Positions 1 through 8,102 of a stretch of 33,481 nucleotides of DNA are shown one piece after another (within the stretch, counting starts at the first letter, position 1; each line of letters opens with the position of its first letter). The translations under genes were made by a program, and so were the position numbers. Origin of the DNA: an uncultured Hungatella sp. (GTDB taxonomy: Bacteria; Bacillota; Clostridia; Lachnospirales; Lachnospiraceae); NCBI GenBank assembly GCA_910588325.1, contig CAJUPP010000041.1, positions 1-33,481 on the forward strand, read 5' to 3'. The notes under the pieces were generated by a model that was given only the letters and a program-made list of their open reading frames with translations, was not told the origin of the DNA and did not search any database.

Positions 1-1
1 A

Positions 2-646
2 TACAGAATCGTGGCTTCTAAGGAGAAATTGCATGATGTGGAAAATATGTTCATCATGCTAGGGCAGACTGGCGGTATGCCGGAAATGGTTTTTGAGTAT
101 ATCTTAAAGAAAAACGGCATTGACCCTAAATCGGACCTCTCTATTGACCAGAGCATCTCCTTTGGACTGACCGCAGCTGCCTTTACCAGCAGCGATGCTG
201 ATTATACCGTAGAGTTCGAACCCTTTGCCACAAGCCTTGAGCTGGAAGGAAACGGTTATGTAGTTGCCTCTCTTGGAACCGACTCCGGTTATGTACCTTA
301 CACAGCCTACAGCGCCAAAAAGAGCTATCTGGAAGCCAATCCTGAAATTATCCAGAAGTTTACCAATGCCATCCAGAAAGGCATTGACTATGTAAATTCC
401 CACTCTGCCGAGGAGATTGCCAAGGTAATTCAACCTCAGTTTAAAGAAACGCCTCTGGAAAATATCACCAAAATTGTAGAACGGTACAAAGAACAGGATA
501 CCTGGAAAAATGATACTATTTTCCAGAAAGAGAGCTTTGAGCTTTTGCAGAATATCCTGGAGGAAGCGGGAGAACTTCCCAGCCGTGTTCCTTACGAAGA
601 TCTGGTAACCACAGAATTCTCTGAAAAAGCGGCCAAACAGCATTAG
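2..646 (+). CDS. ABC transporter substrate-binding protein, C-terminal part (NMT1/SsuA-like)
   Basis: The reading frame is open from base 2, so the gene begins upstream of the window; the GTG at 11 is internal. The visible ~214 residues match the C-terminal lobe of periplasmic-binding-like lipoproteins of the nitrate/sulfonate/taurine/thiamine-precursor class. Features seen are a GQTGGMPEM segment, the ligand-cleft type sequence FEPFATSLE and a helical tail (KFTNAIQKGIDYVNSHSAEE) typical of the family. It would bind a small substrate outside the membrane and deliver it to an ABC permease encoded elsewhere. The substrate cannot be told from this part. A 12-bp perfect hairpin lies 20 bases after the stop, and the next gene converges on it from the other strand. 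Confidence 0.8.
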   Translation, partial: YRIVASKEKLHDVENMFIMLGQTGGMPEMVFEYILKKNGIDPKSDLSIDQSISFGLTAAAFTSSDADYTVEFEPFATSLELEGNGYVVASLGTDSGYVPYTAYSAKKSYLEANPEIIQKFTNAIQKGIDYVNSHSAEEIAKVIQPQFKETPLENITKIVERYKEQDTWKNDTIFQKESFELLQNILEEAGELPSRVPYEDLVTTEFSEKAAKQH

Positions 647-665
647 AAAGCAAGAACTATCCAAA

Positions 666-701
666 ATGCCAGAATCTCTCTGTTATGAAAGATTCTGGCA
701 T
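666..701. terminator. Hairpin between convergent genes, probable bidirectional terminator
   Basis: Perfect 12-bp arms (666-677 and 690-701, ATGCCAGAATCT and its complement) with a 12-base loop. It lies 20 bases after the plus-strand stop at 646 and 34 bases beyond the minus-strand stop at 735. Read on the minus strand the stem is followed by TTTTGG. On the plus strand the downstream tract is only weakly T-rich, so termination is better supported for the minus-strand gene. Confidence 0.6.
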
Positions 702-734
702 AATCCGGTTCTTATTCTGTTATAAATTCATTTA

Positions 735-2294
735 TCATTGTCTGCCCATATCTTCTCGGCTGTCCTTCCCTGTCAAATCATACCATACTTTCAGCATCTT
801 CTTAAAATAATCTCTGTAAGAAGCCGCCTTCACGCTTCCGGCTGTCAGAACGGAAATCTCCCCTATCTTCTCTCCATCCAGCCAATACTCCAGAGTTCCT
901 GCCTTCTGTCCTAGTTCCACAGGCGCAGTCAAAGACGATTCCAATACCAAATTCCTCTCCATTTTGGAAAAATCTTCCCCCTTTAATCCCAGATAAGAAA
1001 AAATCCCTCCATACTGAAGTTCCACCTGTTCTTCCACTCCATTCTCCACAGCCATCATCGGAAGTATGGGCGGCTCCTTATCTTCATATATTCTGCAGTT
1101 GGCATACCCATAATTTAAAAGCGTATTGGCATCTGCAAATCTCACTCGGTAATCCGGAGCAGCCATAATTGCCGCTATCAGGCGAACACCATCTTTTTCT
1201 GCCGTGGCAGATAAACAATATTTCGCAGTGGAGGTAGATCCGGTTTTTAGCCCTGTGACCTGAAAATTCGTAGCCATTTTCAAAAGTTTATTGGTATTTG
1301 CCAATCCAAACTCTTTCGTTCCCTGCTTCGTCACATGAGTAATCGTGTCCATCCAGATAGTAGAATAATTATGTATCTGAGGATAGTGGTTAATCAGTTC
1401 TCTGGACATAATGGCAATATCTCTGGCAGAAGTCACATGAGTCCTGGATTCTGTCAGCCCGCAGCAATCCTCAAAATGTGTGGCCGTCATCCCTAGCCCC
1501 TGAGCCCTCTGATTCATCATGTCTACAAATGTTTTTTCATCCCCAGCAATATATTCCGCCATGGCAACACTGGCATCATTTCCGGAAGCCACCACAATGC
1601 ATTTAATCAGGGTCTCCACGGTCTGTACCTCTCCCTCTTCCAGGAACACCTGGGAGCCTCCCATAGACTTGGCATAAGCGCTGGTCGTCACCTGATCCGA
1701 CATCTGTATCTTCCCGCTTTCCAATGCATCAAAAATCAGGATTAATGTCATAATCTTAGTAATACTGGCCGGGCTTCTTTTCTCATCAGCATTTTTTTCG
1801 TAGATAATCTGGCCCGTGGATGCCTCCATTAAAATCGCTGACGGAGAAGAAATATCAGGGCCGGTTGTCTGCCCTGAGACCTGCGAGACAGTTCCCTGCG
1901 GAGCCGTCTCCTGCCCCACGGCCTGAGCCTCTGTTCCCTGAAGCCCTGTCTCCTGCCCCGCGGCCTGAGCCTCTATTCCCTGAAGTCTTGTCTCCTGTCC
2001 CGCCGCCTGAGCCTCTGTTCCCTGAAGTCCCGCCTCCTGCCCTGCCGCCTGACTGTCGGTTTCCTGCGTCCCGTTCCCCTGACGCTCCGTTTCCTGAACT
2101 GTTCCTGCCCTGGCTGCCGCTTCCACCACACCGCCGCCGGCCTCGAGAACAGGTTCCGTATACCGGATAAATTCTTTATAGCCAGGTTTTACCCGGAAAC
2201 CGGTCTGCGCACCGGAATTTACAGGAAACAAAGCCATCATCCCTAAAGAACATGCGGCGGCCCACGCAGCCATTCTGCCTTTTACGTTTTTCAT
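735..2294 (-). CDS. Secreted D-alanyl-D-alanine carboxypeptidase (PBP5/DacF type)
   Basis: Serine DD-carboxypeptidase (519 aa, peptidase family S11) that trims the terminal D-Ala from peptidoglycan pentapeptides outside the membrane. The start is the ATG at 2294, 8 bases after a GGAGGA site; the open frame runs six codons further to a TTG without a usable site. A signal peptide covers residues 1-30. The active-site triads are all present: SITK at 177-180, SGN at 237-239 and KTG at 350-352. The C-terminal beta domain ends in an amphipathic helix (YFKKMLKVWYDL) that would hold it to the membrane. Between signal peptide and catalytic domain is an unusual linker of five ~14-residue repeats (consensus TEAQAAGQETGLQG). 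A sigma-E-like promoter lies just upstream, which would fit a spore-cortex role like that of B. subtilis DacB. Confidence 0.93.
   Translation of the reverse strand: MKNVKGRMAAWAAACSLGMMALFPVNSGAQTGFRVKPGYKEFIRYTEPVLEAGGGVVEAAARAGTVQETERQGNGTQETDSQAAGQEAGLQGTEAQAAGQETRLQGIEAQAAGQETGLQGTEAQAVGQETAPQGTVSQVSGQTTGPDISSPSAILMEASTGQIIYEKNADEKRSPASITKIMTLILIFDALESGKIQMSDQVTTSAYAKSMGGSQVFLEEGEVQTVETLIKCIVVASGNDASVAMAEYIAGDEKTFVDMMNQRAQGLGMTATHFEDCCGLTESRTHVTSARDIAIMSRELINHYPQIHNYSTIWMDTITHVTKQGTKEFGLANTNKLLKMATNFQVTGLKTGSTSTAKYCLSATAEKDGVRLIAAIMAAPDYRVRFADANTLLNYGYANCRIYEDKEPPILPMMAVENGVEEQVELQYGGIFSYLGLKGEDFSKMERNLVLESSLTAPVELGQKAGTLEYWLDGEKIGEISVLTAGSVKAASYRDYFKKMLKVWYDLTGKDSREDMGRQ
1851..2060 (-). 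repeat. Five 42-bp tandem repeats encoding the carboxypeptidase linker
   Basis: Five in-frame copies of a 42-bp unit, each encoding 14 residues on the theme TEAQAAGQETGLQG. The three central copies are closest and the outer two are diverged. The coded segment is Gln/Ala/Gly/Thr-rich and probably disordered, acting as a spacer between membrane or wall and catalytic domain. Because the unit is a multiple of three, copy-number change would keep the frame. Confidence 0.85.
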
Positions 2295-2322
2295 TATTTC
2301 CTCCAAATCCAATTCTCATACT

Positions 2323-2352
2323 AATGTATGGTCAATCCTTTCCTTTATATTC
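2323..2352 (-). promoter_or_regulatory. Sigma-E-like sporulation promoter for the carboxypeptidase gene
   Basis: On the minus strand GAATATA (2352-2346), 15 bases, then CATACATT (2330-2323). The mother-cell sigma-E consensus known from B. subtilis is KMATATT, 14-15 bases, CATACAAT, so 6 of 7 and 7 of 8 positions agree. The predicted start of transcription is about 20 bases before the ATG, leaving room for the GGAGGA site. No convincing sigma-A promoter was found in the same gap. The match is by eye and assumes the clostridial sigma-E recognises the same sequence. Confidence 0.5.
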
Positions 2353-2419
2353 CATCCCGGAGTAAAACCTTAAGAAATATTAAGGGAAAGGACATATAGA
2401 GTATCAGAAAATTGTGTTA

Positions 2420-2432
2420 GTATAAATTATAC
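2420..2432. promoter_or_regulatory. 13-bp palindrome in the divergent gap
   Basis: GTATAA-A-TTATAC is a perfect palindrome around a central A, 74 bases before the lipoprotein ATG at 2507. It could be an operator for a dimeric regulator or part of an AT-rich promoter. No well-spaced -35 was found with it, so the function is open. The rest of 2353-2506 shows nothing else recognisable. Confidence 0.3.
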
Positions 2433-2506
2433 ACAACAATCAGATCCACACCAATTTTTAGCCTATCCCAAACAGATATCATTTAAAACAGAAAGGAATT
2501 TCCTGA

Positions 2507-3991
2507 ATGAAAAATTACAACAAATACATTTTAACTATAGCTGCACTCACATGTTTCCTGGCTGTCCAAGGCTGCCATCCATCCACTGAGCATACCCCAG
2601 AGTCAGAGTCTGCCTCTGCCGCAGAATATACCCCCACAGCCTCATCCGCCTTAGAATCCGACACAGAAAAAGAGGATTCCAAAGAGGCATTTCTTGTATT
2701 TCCAAACCCTGATATGGTAAGTCAGGAACTGTTGAGGGACAGCGAAGATTATGTTATCTTAGTGGAAAGCTATCTTGAGGACTCTTCCTTCAAACCCATG
2801 GAAAGCAGCCGGACAGACGCCCTGGCCCGGCAGCTGGGCGGCCATTATGAGGTGGCCGGGCGGACTGACGGCAAGGGGAGAGAATATTATCTGGCCCTGC
2901 GGCGCACAGATGCGCCGGTATATGACGATTTTTCCAGCTTATCCGTCGGTTACACAGGCGGCAGCACTGCGTCTGAACAGGTCTGCCAAATTGAATATTA
3001 TAATGAAGCCATAGATCCTGTCCCCCTGTATCAGATTCCCAATCTCTCCATAAATGTTTTCCAGAACGGAAGTACGGTTCAGGCTCTTGATATGTTTTGC
3101 TTTTTCCCTTATGATTCAGCTAAGGATACCGCCTTTTTCTACGCTCTTGACGACAGCGGAAGACTGCAGCTGGAGTTTCTGAACCAGCATCCGGGACTTT
3201 CCTTCTACAGGGAGGATAACGATTCCTGCATCAGCTTTCTCTATCAGGATCAGGACACGGTAAAATTCTGTTCCGAGCCATATTCCTGCTATATTTCACT
3301 TAGCCAGAAGGATACGGACACTTTAAAACAGCTGCTGCAGAAACCTCAAACCGGACCTGAAATAAAGACCAGCTTTGAAAACCACGGCCAGATCCTTGAT
3401 TATATGAAAACCGTGGATTCTTCCATCCGTACCACCGGAGCCCAATTTTCTATTGATGGCAGCACCTATGAGCTTTTGGGAAGCAAAAACACCGCCGGCT
3501 ACATCATATCCTGTGACGAATCCGGCACAGGTGAGAATCGGTTCAGTCTGGAATACAATCCACCTGTCTTCTCTCTTATTATCGATAAAATAGAGGAAGT
3601 TATGGGTGTGGATTACGGTAGCTTTTCCGATACATGGTTTGATATTCCTCTCATCAGCGCCTCCCTGGATTTTCCCAATCTTACCGTTTCAGAAGACGGA
3701 ACCCACACATTCTGCGTACAGTCTCAGACGGTTCTGGATCCGGAAAAACTGGCCCGGTTATCCCGGCTTTTAAAGCAGGCTGTAGATGGACACGAAAGCC
3801 TGTCTGCATGCCCCTATGTGGGGATTTTAAACCTTACCCGTGAAGACGGTGAATCTCTTCAGATGTATGTCGCCAATGACTCCTGCGACTCCATTACCTA
3901 TGAAGGAAGAATCGGTTTTGAATATGGTAAACAGGAATATCTGGCTGAAATTTTTGATAATGCCATGTCTAATAACAGAAACAGAGAATAA
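2507..3991 (+). CDS. Putative lipoprotein of unknown function
   Basis: 494 aa with an N-terminal hydrophobic segment (residues 7-20) ending in VQGC, so Cys23 is a plausible lipid-attachment site, though Q at -2 is not ideal. A Ser/Thr/Glu/Ala-rich, probably disordered linker follows to about residue 60. The rest is a soluble extracytoplasmic domain rich in Asp, Ser, Tyr and Phe, with no motif I recognise. The start is supported by an AAAGGA site 9 bases upstream. It faces the carboxypeptidase gene divergently and lies 303 bases before a polysaccharide deacetylase-like gene on the same strand, so a cell-envelope role is likely but inferred only from context. No GC-rich terminator follows; only a weak AT-rich hairpin near 4121-4142. 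Confidence 0.75.
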   Translation: MKNYNKYILTIAALTCFLAVQGCHPSTEHTPESESASAAEYTPTASSALESDTEKEDSKEAFLVFPNPDMVSQELLRDSEDYVILVESYLEDSSFKPMESSRTDALARQLGGHYEVAGRTDGKGREYYLALRRTDAPVYDDFSSLSVGYTGGSTASEQVCQIEYYNEAIDPVPLYQIPNLSINVFQNGSTVQALDMFCFFPYDSAKDTAFFYALDDSGRLQLEFLNQHPGLSFYREDNDSCISFLYQDQDTVKFCSEPYSCYISLSQKDTDTLKQLLQKPQTGPEIKTSFENHGQILDYMKTVDSSIRTTGAQFSIDGSTYELLGSKNTAGYIISCDESGTGENRFSLEYNPPVFSLIIDKIEEVMGVDYGSFSDTWFDIPLISASLDFPNLTVSEDGTHTFCVQSQTVLDPEKLARLSRLLKQAVDGHESLSACPYVGILNLTREDGESLQMYVANDSCDSITYEGRIGFEYGKQEYLAEIFDNAMSNNRNRE

Positions 3992-4193
3992 ACGCAAAAC
4001 CATTTTTATGTATTCTTACAGACTTGGCAGCAAACATATAATCCTTGGCCGAATAGTTTCACAATACTGTCTATTCATAAATTACGCCCTTATTTGTAGA
4101 CAAGAAATGCCTAAATCTGCTTAAAAAAACAGGTTTTTCAAGCACAATTCTGATTATTTACAGGAAATATTAAAAATATTACAGGTTAGTGTC

Positions 4194-4212
4194 AAATATT
4201 AACTGAATATTT
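4194..4212. promoter_or_regulatory. AAATATT inverted repeat upstream of the deacetylase promoter
   Basis: Perfect 7-bp arms AAATATT and AATATTT around AACTG, ending 13 bases before the predicted -35 at 4226. The position suits an activator or repressor site, but AT-rich palindromes are common. The gap 3992-4193 holds nothing else that can be supported. Confidence 0.25.
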
Positions 4213-4225
4213 TAGCGTTTAGGCA

Positions 4226-4255
4226 TTTACTTTTTCAGTCTCCTTATGCTATACT
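4226..4255 (+). promoter_or_regulatory. Sigma-A promoter with extended -10 for the deacetylase-like gene
   Basis: TTTACT (4226-4231), 18 bases, TATACT (4250-4255), preceded by TG at 4247-4248, which gives an extended -10. Transcription would start near 4262, about 33 bases before the ATG. Confidence 0.6.
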
Positions 4256-4271
4256 AAATACCATCACACCA

Positions 4272-4280
4272 TTCGACAAA
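4272..4280 (-). promoter_or_regulatory. Spo0A-box-like site
   Basis: TTCGACAAA is the exact complement of the 0A-box TTTGTCGAA known from Bacillus and clostridia. It lies about 10 bases downstream of the predicted transcription start and directly before the GAGG ribosome site of the gene at 4295. Bound there, Spo0A-P would be expected to repress. A 9-mer can occur by chance in a 33-kb window about one time in four, but rarely at such a position. Confidence 0.4.
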
Positions 4281-4294
4281 TATCGAGGTACACC

Positions 4295-5770
4295 ATGAAG
4301 CCATATAATTCACAACGCGCCTATCATCACCGGCAAGCCCAGCGCAGAAAAAGAAAGTTACAGCAGAAGCTGCCGATTATTTTCTTAAGCATCCTGCTGA
4401 TCCTGATCCTGGGATGTGGTTTTATTATCATAAAAAATCAGTTAAAAGGCCAGAAGCATCGTTCCGACACCTCTCTGACAGACAGCACCGAAGCAGGGAA
4501 CCTGGAATCCGGATCCGGAGAATCCGTAAGTCCGGAGTCACCATCCGATACATCGTCTCCCATATCCTTAGATTTAACCTCTGAGGTTGACGGGGTTCTG
4601 GTAGAAGCAGAGAAGGCTGCCCTGTGCTATGACTATGACCGGGCCATTGAACTTTTGCAGAATTCCGGCTATCTGGGAACGGCGCCTGAGGTTGACCAGG
4701 CTGTTGCCCAGTATGAAGAAATCCGGAATTCTCTCAAGCCCTACGACTTAAATAAAATTACCCATGTATTCTTCCACACTCTTGTTATAGATGAAAGCAA
4801 AGCCTTTGACGGCGACGAAGATGAAAAAGGATACAACCAGGTTATGACTACCAAGGATGAATTCTTAAAAATTCTTCAGTCTATGTATGATAAAGGGTTT
4901 GTCCTGGTACGTCTTCACGATATTGCCCACGAAGTTATTGGAGAAGATGGTACAGTCCGTATGGAACAGGGAACTATCCTCCTTCCTGAAGGCAAGCAGG
5001 CTTTCGTCATGTCTCAGGATGATGTGTGCTACTACGATTACATGGAGGGAGACGGTTTCGCATACCGTATGGTTATCGGAGAAGACGGAAAGCCCACCTG
5101 TGAGATGAAGATGGACGACGGAAGTATCTCCACAGGCTCCTATGATCTGGTTCCTATTCTGGAAGATTTTATACAGGAGCATCCTGATTTCTCCTATAAA
5201 GGAGCCCGGGCTGTTATAGCCTTTACCGGATACCAGGGTATCCTGGGATACCGCACCGCTGCCTCCTACAGCACTTCTCCCACCTTTGACCAGGACTGCC
5301 AGGATGCTGCCGCCGTGGCACAGTGCCTGCGGGACAACGGCTGGGAACTGGCCTCCCACAGCTGGGGCCACCGGGATCTGGGCAACATCGAATACGAGAA
5401 ATTCATCGCTGATTCCAACAAATGGGAGAATGAAGTGGAATCCCTTATCGGTCCTACAGATATTATTCTCTTCCCCTTTGGTGCGGACGTAGGTGACTGG
5501 CATCCCTACACCCATGAAAACAATCGTTTCCAATACTTGTGGGATTTAGGATTCCGATACTTCTGCAATGTAGATTCCAACCAATACTGGGTTCAGTTTG
5601 GTACGGACTTTGTAAGACAGGGTCGCCGCAATTTAGACGGTTTCAGGATGTGGCAGGATATTGTGGCAGGGACTGATACCACAGGAAATTCCAAGCGAAG
5701 ACTGGACGATCTGTTCCGGGCCGAAGACGTATTCTCCCCCAACCGCCCCACCCCGGTACTTTGGGAATAG
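4295..5770 (+). CDS. Membrane-anchored polysaccharide deacetylase-like protein (carbohydrate esterase 4 fold)
   Basis: 491 aa. A basic cytoplasmic N-terminus (residues 1-25) is followed by one membrane segment (27-47) and a Ser/Glu/Pro-rich linker (55-95), so the body is outside the cell. Residues ~150-470 resemble NodB/PgaB-type deacetylases: SQDD (240-243) stands where the catalytic/metal Asp pair is expected, HSWGH (355-359) is the His-x3-His metal motif, and FPFGAD (393-398) stands at motif 3. These enzymes remove acetyl groups from N-acetylglucosamine in peptidoglycan or exopolysaccharide using a divalent metal; which polymer is meant here is unknown. GAGG at 4285-4288 supports the start. 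A strong terminator hairpin follows. Confidence 0.82.
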   Translation: MKPYNSQRAYHHRQAQRRKRKLQQKLPIIFLSILLILILGCGFIIIKNQLKGQKHRSDTSLTDSTEAGNLESGSGESVSPESPSDTSSPISLDLTSEVDGVLVEAEKAALCYDYDRAIELLQNSGYLGTAPEVDQAVAQYEEIRNSLKPYDLNKITHVFFHTLVIDESKAFDGDEDEKGYNQVMTTKDEFLKILQSMYDKGFVLVRLHDIAHEVIGEDGTVRMEQGTILLPEGKQAFVMSQDDVCYYDYMEGDGFAYRMVIGEDGKPTCEMKMDDGSISTGSYDLVPILEDFIQEHPDFSYKGARAVIAFTGYQGILGYRTAASYSTSPTFDQDCQDAAAVAQCLRDNGWELASHSWGHRDLGNIEYEKFIADSNKWENEVESLIGPTDIILFPFGADVGDWHPYTHENNRFQYLWDLGFRYFCNVDSNQYWVQFGTDFVRQGRRNLDGFRMWQDIVAGTDTTGNSKRRLDDLFRAEDVFSPNRPTPVLWE

Positions 5771-5786
5771 CGTTTGTTTAAACCAT

Positions 5787-5839
5787 AAAAAGAAGAGCTG
5801 CACAGCAAGCTTTCCATGCCCTGTGCAGCTCCTCTTTTT
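5787..5839. terminator. Rho-independent terminator, symmetric
   Basis: 19-bp arms (5787-5805 and 5821-5839) with a single mismatch and a 15-base loop. The core AGCTGCACAG pairs with CTGTGCAGCT, flanked by A5 on the left and T5 on the right. It ends the deacetylase transcript 16 bases after its stop and could also stop transcripts from the minus strand. Confidence 0.85.
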
Positions 5840-5948
5840 CATTTCTCATTGCTGGCTATTACTAAGAGAGTTGTTCAAAAACTTACAGGTCCCTCCACTA
5901 TTGTAATAATTCCCAAATGGGAGTTACTCCTTCCCCGTATTTGGGCCA

Positions 5949-5992
5949 TAAAAAATTCCGGGGAAAAGAAAAGCTTTTCAGCCTTTTTCCCC
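5949..5992 (-). terminator. Rho-independent terminator of the peptide-use operon
   Basis: On the minus strand GGGGAAAAAG (5992-5983) pairs with CTTTTCCCC (5968-5960), then GGAA and a T6 run (about 5955-5950). It lies 38 bases after the stop of the last gene of the operon. Confidence 0.75.
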
Positions 5993-6029
5993 AGAACGTT
6001 TCACTCAAACATTTTTATTGTATTTTATC

Positions 6030-7073
6030 TTAGATATCCAGCACATACGCTGCAATCAGTTTAGCCGTATTCTCAATCCCATCCATATGGGTTCTCTCGA
6101 TTCCGTGACTTCCATATACTGCCATTCCAAATGCCGCTGCATACACGTTGTTGCCGCTCTTTAACGCCGCACTTCCGTCTGTCCCATACCGGTAAAAGAT
6201 ATCTACGGCATAATCACATCCTGCTTTTTTCGCCTGATTGATAATCCTGGTAGTCAGCTCCCGATCATAAGGAGTTGCAAAATCCTTGCAGCAGATACTG
6301 ACCTTATGCTCATCTCCGTCATAATCCGGGCCGATAAGGCCGATATCGATTGCCACAAACTCCTCTACCTCCGGCGGAATATAGGAGCCGCCGTGGCCGA
6401 TCTCCTCATAATGTGGGAATGCCAGAAGAGTTCTGTACTTTGGCTTTAAATTATTTTCTTTTAAATACTTCACCATACCGAAGATAGCAGCAACTGCAGC
6501 CTTGTCATCCAAAAACCGGGTCTTTATAAACCCTTTCTCCGTATACTGGAAATGAGGTTCCGGATAGATCACATCACCATGGCGGATCCCCAGCGCCAAC
6601 ACATCCTCCTTGCTATGAACATCCTCATCCAGGCTGATTAACATGTTGGTCTCATTCCTCTCCAGAGTACGGGCATCGTCAAACACATGAACAGAATGGG
6701 ACTGGCAAACCATCAGGCCGCTGTACTTCTTCCCCTCTCTGGTCACCACATGGACAGTCTCCCCCTCCAGGCTGCAGAAGTTCAGGCCTCCCAGCTGGCG
6801 GATACGGATACATCCGTCATCGTCGATTCTGCGCACCACCATACCCAAGGTATCCAGATGGCCGCCTACCATCACCGTCTTTGAGTTATCCTCCCCGTCC
6901 AGAGTAATGTAAGCCGTATGCTTTCTATCATAGGTTACAGGAAGTTCAAACATAGCCCCGTATTTCTCAATCACCGGATTAATCTCTTCATAATAACTGA
7001 CCGGGCTTGGAGTATCAATCAGCTCCTTCAAACAGTCCAGCATAAACTGATTATCCATCTTAAATTCCATCAT
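6030..7073 (-). CDS. M42 family metallo-aminopeptidase (copy 1)
   Basis: 347 aa; a cytosolic, di-metal (Zn/Co) aminopeptidase of the glutamyl-aminopeptidase/endoglucanase-M type, normally a dodecameric tetrahedral shell that trims short peptides. Metal ligands and catalytic residues are in place: H72 (GGHLDTLG), D189/D190 (LDDKAA), E223/E224 (HYEEIGHGG), D243 (AIDIG) and H323 (GSHGIERTH). The frame is open to 7124, but only through a TTG without a ribosome site; ATG at 7073 (or 7070) follows GGAG and aligns with the second copy. It is the last gene of the peptide transport operon, 72 bases after the ATPase gene dppF. A close paralogue heads the same operon. It probably degrades the imported peptides. 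Confidence 0.93.
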   Translation of the reverse strand: MMEFKMDNQFMLDCLKELIDTPSPVSYYEEINPVIEKYGAMFELPVTYDRKHTAYITLDGEDNSKTVMVGGHLDTLGMVVRRIDDDGCIRIRQLGGLNFCSLEGETVHVVTREGKKYSGLMVCQSHSVHVFDDARTLERNETNMLISLDEDVHSKEDVLALGIRHGDVIYPEPHFQYTEKGFIKTRFLDDKAAVAAIFGMVKYLKENNLKPKYRTLLAFPHYEEIGHGGSYIPPEVEEFVAIDIGLIGPDYDGDEHKVSICCKDFATPYDRELTTRIINQAKKAGCDYAVDIFYRYGTDGSAALKSGNNVYAAAFGMAVYGSHGIERTHMDGIENTAKLIAAYVLDI

Positions 7074-7145
7074 GTCTCCATCTCCATCTTTAAAATATTG
7101 ATACAAAACTCCCCTCAAAGGCAACTGTATAAAAGGGCATCCCCC

Positions 7146-8102
7146 TTAAAACTCCTTCGCAAAATGACAAGCCACAAAGTGCCCCTTCTCATTTTCCTTC
7201 AACTCCGGCGTCTCTGCAAAACAGCAATCCTTCGCATACTCACACCTGGGTGCAAACCGACATCCCGGTTTCGGATTAATCGGAGAAGTAATCTCCCCCT
7301 TCAGCAATATCCTCTCCTGCTTCGCCCCCAACCTGGGCACCGGAATCGCCGACAGAAGGGCTTTCGTATAAGGATGGGTCGGATGAGCAAACAGCTGCTC
7401 CGAAGTAGTATGCTCCACCACCTTCCCCAGATACATAACCATAATCTCATCCGAAAAATAATTCACCACCGACAAATCATGGGTAATAAAAATATAAGTA
7501 AGCCCCAATTCCCTCTGCAATTTCTTAAGCAGATTCAGAATCTGCGCCTGAATCGACACATCCAGAGCAGACACCGGCTCGTCGCACACAATAAACTTCG
7601 GTTTCATAGCCAAAGCCCTTGCAATCCCAATCCTCTGACGCCTTCCCCCATCCAGCTCATGAGGATAGGTATTCACCAGCCGGTCAGACAACCCTACCAA
7701 TTCCATCAGCTCCAGCACATGGTCTTCCTGCTCCTTCTTATTCTTGTGAACCTTGTAAAGCCGCAGCGGCTCTCCGATAATCTCGCTGACCGTCTTCCTG
7801 GGATTCAAAGAAGCAAAAGGATCCTGGAAAATAATCTGCATCTGAGAGCGAAGGTGGCGCATCTCCTGGCTGGAAACTTTGGTGATATCCTTTCCCTCGA
7901 AAATCACTTCCCCGCTGGTAGGTTCATGAAGCCTTAAGATAGCCCGTCCGGTAGTGGACTTTCCGCAACCTGACTCCCCCACCACCCCCAGGGTTTTTCC
8001 TCTCTCCAGCTTGAAGCTGACATCATCCACAGCATGAAGCACTCCGTTTGGAGTGTTAAAATATTTCTTCAGATTCTTTACCTCCAACAAAACGTCGCTC
8101 AT
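7146..8102 (-). CDS. dppF: Dipeptide/oligopeptide ABC transporter ATPase (DppF type)
   Basis: 318 aa, full length for the family. Walker A GESGCGKST at 42-50, Q-loop FQDP, Walker B FIVCDEP at 171-177, D-loop SALD and the C-terminal oligopeptide-transporter domain with a Cys-containing PGCRFAPRC segment. The ABC signature reads LDGGR (151-155) instead of LSGGQ, so the Ser that contacts the ATP gamma-phosphate is replaced by Asp. With the canonical partner DppD this predicts one strong and one degenerate ATP site. The start codon overlaps the stop of dppD by 4 bases (ATGA at 8099-8102), a sign of translational coupling. It energises peptide uptake at the inner face of the membrane. Confidence 0.94.
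   Translation of the reverse strand: MSDVLLEVKNLKKYFNTPNGVLHAVDDVSFKLERGKTLGVVGESGCGKSTTGRAILRLHEPTSGEVIFEGKDITKVSSQEMRHLRSQMQIIFQDPFASLNPRKTVSEIIGEPLRLYKVHKNKKEQEDHVLELMELVGLSDRLVNTYPHELDGGRRQRIGIARALAMKPKFIVCDEPVSALDVSIQAQILNLLKKLQRELGLTYIFITHDLSVVNYFSDEIMVMYLGKVVEHTTSEQLFAHPTHPYTKALLSAIPVPRLGAKQERILLKGEITSPINPKPGCRFAPRCEYAKDCCFAETPELKENEKGHFVACHFAKEF

Noticed and set aside
1820..2170. 116-aa Pro-rich frame on the plus strand
   Set aside because: It is the complement of the carboxypeptidase linker repeats; no ribosome site and only repeat-derived composition.
5841..5948. TCCCAAATGGGA palindrome near 5908 as an operator
   Set aside because: It lies between two terminators with no promoter or gene start nearby.
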